Assembly: GCA_947683425.1 (NCBI GenBank)
Contig: CANTUQ010000070.1
Span: 1,576,001-1,640,000, forward strand
Reading direction: 5' to 3'
From: Excoecaria cochinchinensis
Taxonomy: Eukaryota > Streptophyta > Magnoliopsida > Malpighiales > Euphorbiaceae
Length of the DNA stretch: 64,000 bases
Part shown: piece after piece, positions 57,701 through 64,000 of the stretch
How the letters are laid out: the number at the start of each line of letters is the position of its first letter
Numbering within the stretch: the stretch's first letter is position 1
Notes under the pieces: model-generated
Told to the model about the DNA's origin: nothing
The model's database searches: none
What the model saw: the letters and a program-made list of their open reading frames with translations, nothing else
Translations under genes and position numbers: made by a program

Positions 57701-59892
57701 CTGCATCCACGTTTCCTACTTTTAAGTTATCCTTGATAGTGCCCGCAAAAAGGGTTGGTTCTTGGGAAACTGCTCCAATATTTCTTCGAAGAAATCTCAA
57801 ATCAAGGTCTTTAATGTTGTGGTTGTCAATAAGAATATGCCCTGGTTATTTACGTGTCATGTTAACATCCTCAAAGAATCAAGACAATTGTTGGTAATCT
57901 GTTGCCCCTACATTCTTTAATGCAGGTATGTAAATGCATGCTTGGTTATTCAAAACTTGTTGCTTATGCACAGAGTAGGCATCTACAAATGTATGTTATA
58001 CGTGTTGTAAAAATGCATACTTTGAACTTAAAATGCTTCAACTTTGAAAGAATGAGAAGGAGCAATAGACCTTTCAAGGGATCATAGAATCTGAAAACTA
58101 GGGAAATAATAGTACTCTTTCCGCAACCGCTGCTGCCAACTAATGCCACCGTTTTACCAGCAGGGATTGAGAGTGACAAGCCATTGAGTATCAAATTTTC
58201 CTGCCGGGATGGGTATGCAAAATGTACATCAGTTAGATCAATGTTGCCTTTAATCTCATTGAGAGTCTTCCCTGTTGAAGTGTCCCCTGTTGAAGTGTGG
58301 GTTATGACTGATTTTCTTTCAATCACTTGGAAAACCTCAGTCCCTGCTGCTTTTGCTTGATTGAATATTTGCATGTCTGGAGCAGCATAAGTGAGTGATC
58401 TGCATTGATCTCAACAAAATTAAATTTACGTAATACAAAAAGTTATAATTATTGTGTGCTGTCTATGATTATGATAACCACTTACATAGCTCCAAAGAGA
58501 ATGCTCATAACTGCCGCTATTACTTCTCCACCAGTTGACCTGTTGGCAGTGACTACAATGGCTCCAACCCATATGATGAGTGCCCAAGAACAGAATGTTA
58601 CTGTTTGAAACATTCCTGTTCCAACTCCCTTTATCAATGCTTCCCCTCTGCTGAGAGAAAGCTGCTTGGCCATGCACTCTGTAAAAGACTTGATTGCTTG
58701 GTTTTCTCCAACAAAAGAAAAGACTGTCTTGATTTGAGTTATGGACTGTGATATGAAGCAAAACCGATATGTATGCATAGTAAGGACACTGATATATGAA
58801 TGATCCTAATGAAAAATTAAATGAGCTGAAATGCTGAATGATTTTTTTACTTGTTCAACCATGGTTGCTGCTTCTGAGAGGTAGAACATTTTAGTTGTTG
58901 ATATACTGTTCATTTTCTTGGTATAAGTGGCTCCAATTACAAGTATCATTGGGACTACTAACAATGTGAGTAGTGACACTTCCCAGGAGCATATGGCTGC
59001 AACCAAGATTCCGGAGAAAAATGCTGCAAAGCTTGAAAAGAAATGACCCAACTGCAGAGACACGAATTAGGTTTGTAGTATCTCTACTACCGTCATGGGA
59101 TCTATGCTATGACATAGAGATACCATAGAAATAAAATGACAAATTTTCCATATATTTTGTGTTAATTTTGCCTTGCAAAAATTGGGGTTATTTCATCCGT
59201 ACTCATATAACTGTATCCAATTTAACGTTGTCACAATAAAATATTTTGTATCAATAAAATAACATAACTATTATATTGATGATAGCTGGATTTTGGGAGT
59301 TTTTGTCATTGGAATTGCACTGCAAATTGCAATTCAGGTTGCGATTTTGGTAAAAAAAGCTCCATTGAGTTGCGAACTTTGAGATCTAAAATTAAGTAGA
59401 GAGTTTTTTTTTTTAATCAAAATCATAGTTCAATTTACAATTCACAATGCAATTTTGGTAATTGGAGCCTCTAAACTCTAGCCATTAAAACTTTATTGGT
59501 ACAAATATAATAGTTGTATTATTTTATTGATATAAATAATTTTATCGTAATCACAATGTTGAATTGGCTATAATTATATTGTCATATGGCCCATATGGCC
59601 GTGGATAAAATTAACTTCAAAAATTACAGTTTTTATAGTGTGAGTGAGTATTCAAATATTTGATTTGACTATAAATTAAGAAGATAGTCAAAAATATGAA
59701 ACATTATAACCGTTACCTTTTCCCCAATTGCATCTTGTATGATACTCATGTGATTGGTAACACCAATAATGATTCTTCCAGTTGTTAAATCAGTATCAAA
59801 GGCCCCAATCTCTTGGTTTAGTACTGCTTGTAGGAATGCTAATCTTAGTCTTGCTAATTGTCTTTCGCTTGTATAGATCCAGCATCCTATCT
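54798..59892 (-). CDS. ABCB full-size transporter (P-glycoprotein/MDR type), 5' exon(s) not visible
   Basis: Eight exons with consensus GT-AG borders read without stops: 59,892-59,717; 59,051-58,851; 58,745-58,486; 58,399-58,071; 57,841-57,618; 57,292-56,949; 56,861-56,416; 56,275-54,798. They give about 1,151 residues. Order: rest of membrane domain 1 (starts EIGCWIYTSERQLARLRL), nucleotide-binding domain 1 (Walker A GSSGCGKST, Q-loop VSQEP, LSGGQ, Walker B ILLLDEATSALD, H-loop AHRLS), charged linker (KHEEQKKKENERT), membrane domain 2, nucleotide-binding domain 2 (GPSGAGKSS, VQQEP, LSGGQ, ILLLDEATSALD, AHRLS). All ATPase motifs are intact. Family members export auxin, secondary metabolites or drugs across the plasma membrane. 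Full-size ABCBs have about 1,230-1,280 residues, so about 90-110 N-terminal ones (first helices) are missing. Confidence 0.93.
59150..59625. repeat. Foldback (long inverted repeat) element in an ABCB intron
   Basis: Left arm CCAATTTAACGTTGTCAC...TATCAATAAAATAACATAAC (from 59,217) pairs with the complement of the right arm, CCAATTCAACATTGTGATTA...TATCAATAAAATAATACAAC (ending 59,563). Weaker pairing extends outward to about 59,160 and 59,615. Inner parts also pair (GAATTGCACTGCAAATTGCA with its diverged partner). It looks like a long-TIR MITE or snapback element; the target duplication was not identified. Confidence 0.7.
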
Positions 59893-60365
59893 CTGCAATT
59901 TCATTTTCCATATTTGGTTCATCAGAAATCTTATTTACTAGTGTTATACTGAAGAACATTATTTGCCTTATTATATGCTTAATTGTATTTATTTATTAGG
60001 CTCCCTCAAGAAATTAAATTTGGTTAGACATCACAATGACAATGTTGTGGACATTTAAGTAATTAAAAACTTAAACATTTGTCAAAGAAAAGTTGAAAAA
60101 AAAAAGATTTAGCGTGGTGAAGTGCACTAATAAAGAAATTAGAGTGTTAATCTAATGTGTAAGGGCATCGTGCTTTACATACTGTTATAATTGAATAATC
60201 AAAACAATTAATATGCATTGGTCATTTGAAAATGGTGTATAATATGCAGCGCACTAATTAATATGCATAGATCATTTGACTAGATGGTGTATAGTATGCA
60301 GCACAATGCATTCGGCCAAAGCTACCCACGTGGCTTAAAAAATGAGTCTTGTCCTTTTCCCAATG
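59893..60365. other. No exon found upstream of the ABCB gene
   Basis: The first visible exon begins after an acceptor TTGCAG at 59,893-59,898, so an exon must precede it. This AT-rich stretch contains no frame resembling the ABCB N-terminus. Confidence 0.5.
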
Positions 60366-61023
60366 TTATTAAAATCGGACCGGATAAAGAACCGACAAGG
60401 CTTAGGGTTCGTGGTTCGACCGGTTCGACCGGGTTCAACCGGGTTTTTTTATATTTTTTAAAATATTATTAATTAGTATAATTTTTATAAATACTACTAC
60501 TCAAAAAAAAAAATCAATCAAAACATTTAACATATGCCTCAAATATACTATTAATAATATTTTTTCACCTTTTATTTTTTTTTAAATTATTACTTAATTA
60601 GTTATTTTCTGTTAAAATATTTTATTTTACGAGTTTTAATTTAAAAATTAAATAATTTAATAACTGTTGGTGAAATTAAAAAAATGATAGAAAATTATCT
60701 TTAAGTTTACCAATTTTAATAATTTATTCAATTTTTATTCTATTATATTTTATTGAATTATTAAATCATTATATTATTTTTATTAAGTTCAAATGTGATT
60801 AAATAGTAAAAAAACTAATTATTTGTTAAATAAAATTTATTAGATTATTTATTTTTAATTTTTATGGAAAAATAATTATTTTATTAATTATTTTAATTCA
60901 GACAGGTTTTTGGCCGGTTCAACCCGGTTTTGACCGGTTCTGGCCAATCCGGTTTTCTGCAGTTGAACCAACCGGTTCGCGGTTCAACCGGTTGAACCGG
61001 CCGGTCCGGTCCGGTTTTAATAA
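60366..61023. mobile_element. TIR element (MITE) with CCGGTTCAACCGG-rich ends, 658 bp
   Basis: Ends TTATTAAAATCGGACCGG and CCGGTCCGGTTTTAATAA form an inverted repeat. Subterminal blocks of GGTTCGACCGGTTCGACCGG and AACCGGTTGAACCGG surround an AT-rich centre without coding capacity. A clear target duplication was not seen. Confidence 0.75.
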
Positions 61024-61866
61024 CCATGCCTTTTCCCTAGTCAAATGGTCGAACATAAAACCGGAGTTTATTTGGTTAAACTGGTTTTCAATTTTATTTT
61101 TTACTGTAAAGTCCAGTTTTCTAATATTTTTAGGTTTCCAGTAAAATCAAATTGGATTGCCTTTTGGTTTCTTATTTTTTCGGTCTAATCAAACAGTCCG
61201 GTCCAATTTCAAATATATATATAATTATAAGTACAAGGTAGGTGAAAATTTTTTTAGATAATTTTTTTACATTATTAACAAAAATAATTAAATTAAGAGT
61301 TTGAGTAGAAAACAATTATTAATAAATATAATTAATTAAAATCTTTTTATATAATCCAAATATAATTGGATTAGGTTTGTATTAGAATTAATTTATAATG
61401 ATTTTGATATTATAAATATCATGTATATCCGGATCGTTTTCGTCCCAAACTTTGTGTCAATACCATTTATCTTTATTTAAAATTATACATAATTTTGTAA
61501 AATAATATTTATATTATTATGTTAAAATTGTTTTTTCTGTTAAAATATGATTATTATATTAATATGAAATTATTGTGATGAATATTAATATTTTGAACAT
61601 TTTATTGTGTAGATTATATATATGAAACATATAAATAATATATATTAATTATATTCTTAATCTTGGTTCAACTCAATTTAATTTTGTTTAAACCTTTAAC
61701 CCTTGACTTTATATATTCTTCCATTTTATATCCGATCAGGGGACGATTTTAATTCATAGTATATATAAATGCAGTACAATAAATTTTCAAATTATTGTTG
61801 GTGAAATAAAAAGAATGTTTATAATGTATTATTTTTTTTAGTTTCATCGATTTTAATCTTTAATTA
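61024..61866. other. No gene; AT-rich with GGTTT/AAACC repeat remnants
   Basis: 61,040-61,210 has AACCGGAGTTT...CGGTCTAATCAAACAG words of a decayed TIR-type repeat. The rest is AT-rich. Confidence 0.4.
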
Positions 61867-62495
61867 GCAATTGCAATTCTTTTTCTGGTAGCGGGTTACA
61901 TGTATAAGACTAATTTGGGGCATTGGGCATGGTATAAAAGATATTTTAGAGGCTTATAAAGGTCCATTTACAGATCAAAGCCATAAAGGCCTATATAAGA
62001 TCCTAATAACGTTATGGCATGCTCGATTATTGCTTAATCTAGCTATATTAGATTCTTTTAACTATAGTTTTCCCCTTATCATATCTACTTTAACCATTGT
62101 TTTTCCCTTATCATATCTATTGACTGTGGTACATAATTGTTATTGTTCACACATCACATGTGGATTGGTGGATTTTTCATAGTTAGTGATTGCGCATACA
62201 ACCATTTTTATGGTAAGTAACTATGATTCAACTACTCGATACAACAATCTATTAGATGGTATCTTTAAAAATTGTGATGCAATCATATCACATCTCAATT
62301 GGGTATGTATATTTTTGGGTTTTCACAGTTTTGGTTTATATATTCATAATGATACCACGATCACTTTAAGATGACCTCAAGCTATATTTTCAGCTATATT
62401 TTTAAATACTACTATAAAATTACAACCCGTTTTTGCTCAATGGATACAAAACACCCATCCAACAGCTCCTGGTAAACACCAGTTTGACTTGAAGG
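61867..62495 (+). pseudogene. psaA: Nuclear copy of a plastid psaA segment (NUPT)
   Basis: Frames that shift by indels encode AIAILFLVAGYMYKTN, IGHGIKDILEAYKGPFTD, LLFTHHMWIGGF, and then a block at 62,186-62,374 with IFMVSNYDSTTRYNNLLDGI and DAIISHLNWVCIFLGFHSFG, followed by LYIHNDT. LQPVFAQWIQNTHPTAPG and TSLT come next. This is the middle of PsaA, a chlorophyll-binding core subunit of photosystem I, with many substitutions, at least one inserted C near 61,912 and several stops. psaA is normally a plastid gene, so this is old organelle DNA in the nucleus (a route via the mitochondrion is not excluded). Confidence 0.9.
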
Positions 62496-63387
62496 AGTTA
62501 ACTACTCATATATATTAAATAAGATTTTATCAATTATGTGGGATGATTCAGCCATCAATGAGGACAAATTATTTGAAAAAGAATAATTCAAATTTGAATA
62601 TTGAGAAAAATTGAATTATAGCAATAATATGTAAATGCTACAATATTTCAAGATAAATAATTTTTTATTTGTATTTATAGCTCACATTTTAATTTTTTTT
62701 TTTGCATAATATAAAACATTTATAATAGAAATATTGTTTAAAACTTTTGAAGAATTATGAATGTTGTTTTATTTGTCATTCTCTTTATTTTAAATAAAAT
62801 ATTTTTTATCTATAAATAGATAGTACGTACTTTCACATATTTTATAATAAGTAGAAATATAAAAATAAAAACAATCAATATGTGCAACATACATCTATTT
62901 TTTTTTTTATATCAGTATATATATATATATATTGTAATAGATGAATTTTTGAAAGAATACAGATTTTTAAATTAATCAAATCATTTGGTTAGATTAAGTA
63001 GAGGAAGGAGCTGAGCTTATTAATTTTACAAACATGTTACTGTTTTTCTTTTATTTAATGTGAAAATTATTATTAATTCCAAAAAACAATTTATATTTTA
63101 TATATTTAAATAATATTTCATATAGTTAAATTCATCTAACTAATTTATATTCTAAATATTTCATATAATTAAATTCATCTAACTGGTTTTCTAATTTTTT
63201 ATTAAACTGATTTTCTTTATTTAATTTAATTAAACTTTAGGCATATAATTATAGTTATAAAAAGTTCTAAAGAAATTAGATTCTAAAGCTAATCCAATAT
63301 TGGCCGGCAAATTAATTTATATTTTGAACATAAATTGAATTTCTGTTTCATATTTTTAATTAAATATTTTATAATTAATTATCTATT

Positions 63388-63436
63388 TAATTTTAATTTT
63401 AATTTTAATTTTAATTTTAATTTTAATTTTAATTTT
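63388..63436. repeat. (AATTTT)n hexamer microsatellite, about 8 units
   Basis: Near-perfect TTTTAA hexamer tract. Confidence 0.95.
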
Positions 63437-63753
63437 ATCTTTATTTTAATTCATTTTTTTTTTTAATTTCAAAGCAAGATTACAGTTGTTTGTATAAATT
63501 GTATTTGAATTTTGCTATTATATAGCAAGTTAAATTTGCGAAACGCTATTAATATTATTTATTTATATCTATATAATGCACATGAATATGTGTTGTTTGC
63601 ATGAATAAATTTGATATTTCCAATTATATATAGAAAATTTCGAAAGCCAAAATAAATGTGAATATGAAGTATTTTCTATTAATAATTATATATTGTAAAT
63701 TATTATTTAATAAATAACTATATATCACGTGCAGTGCATGTGTACATAAAAAT

Positions 63754-63756
<3 letters not shown>

Positions 63757-63795
<39 letters not shown>
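63757..63795. repeat. (TA)n microsatellite
   Basis: About 19 perfect TA units. Confidence 0.95.
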
Positions 63796-63799
<4 letters not shown>

Positions 63800-64000
63800 G
63801 TTAATAACTCGAATGTTTGGTTGGTTGAATCTAACTAAATTATATTTTTAATTTAAATCAATCTAGATTAGTATCTAGATTTCTATTTATGCCGTTGTAT
63901 GTAATCGTTTGCTGTGCTTTCTACAGTCAATTGTTTTGGTCTCAATGATCGATTGCATTTGTGTGACAGTTTGTATTCTTGATATTTTTTTGTTAGTCCA

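Larger units (their letters stand above)
62496..64000. other. No gene; AT-rich with microsatellites
   Basis: Contains (AATTTT)n at 63,388-63,436, (TA)n at 63,757-63,795 and a shorter TA run near 62,918. No frame resembles the missing ABCB N-terminus. Confidence 0.6.

Overview
This window is plant nuclear DNA, most likely from a eudicot. It is AT-rich, genes are sparse and intron-split, and most of it is plant transposable elements. No rRNA, tRNA, CRISPR or bacterial-type operon was seen. The only host gene with intact exons is a full-size ABCB (P-glycoprotein/MDR-type) transporter on the minus strand (54,798-59,892); its first exon or exons are not visible.

Layout. 1-6.5 kb: pieces of old LTRs (a chromovirus-like LTR, then a diverged Ogre-like LTR), a 236-bp tandem duplication and a small TIR element with a 9-bp target duplication. 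6.5-40.7 kb: a nest. A Tekay-like LTR on the minus strand (about 6.5-7.39, 28.65-30.52 and 39.96-40.73 kb) is split twice. The first intruder is an internally deleted Ogre-like Ty3/gypsy element (7,391-28,652), with a tRNA-Arg-type PBS, 2.5-kb LTRs, a 46-48-bp minisatellite beside the 3' LTR and an extra partial LTR in tandem. Its 5' LTR is itself split by a decayed Ty1/copia element (19,293-27,444; target duplication ATGAC; initiator-Met PBS). The second intruder is a nearly complete Tat-lineage Ty3/gypsy element (30,525-39,950; target duplication TAAAC). It carries a spliced-looking gene antisense to gag-pol.

41.7-48.9 kb: a probable solo LTR (+ strand) split by a 4.4-kb non-autonomous CACTA transposon (44,312-48,709; target duplication AAT). 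The CACTA element carries pieces of two host genes: an Aux/IAA auxin repressor and a ZED1-related (ZRK) pseudokinase. 50.0-52.0 kb: the 3' end of a second Tat element in the opposite orientation, with the same antisense gene, TATA box, intron position and even the same stop codon position. 52.5-53.9 kb: a clean Ogre-like solo LTR (target duplication ATTGG). 54.8-59.9 kb: the ABCB gene, with a foldback element in one intron. 60.4-61.0 kb: a TIR element. 61.9-62.5 kb: a decayed nuclear copy of plastid psaA. The rest to 64 kb is AT-rich with microsatellites.

How it fits together: most of the sequence records insertion and decay. The less ordinary items are the antisense gene shared by two Tat elements, the CACTA element with fused host gene fragments, the tandem LTR-UTR duplication, the G-box repeats in the copia leader and the plastid insertion. 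Coordinates of decayed elements are good to the base where a target duplication or splice site is cited, and approximate elsewhere.
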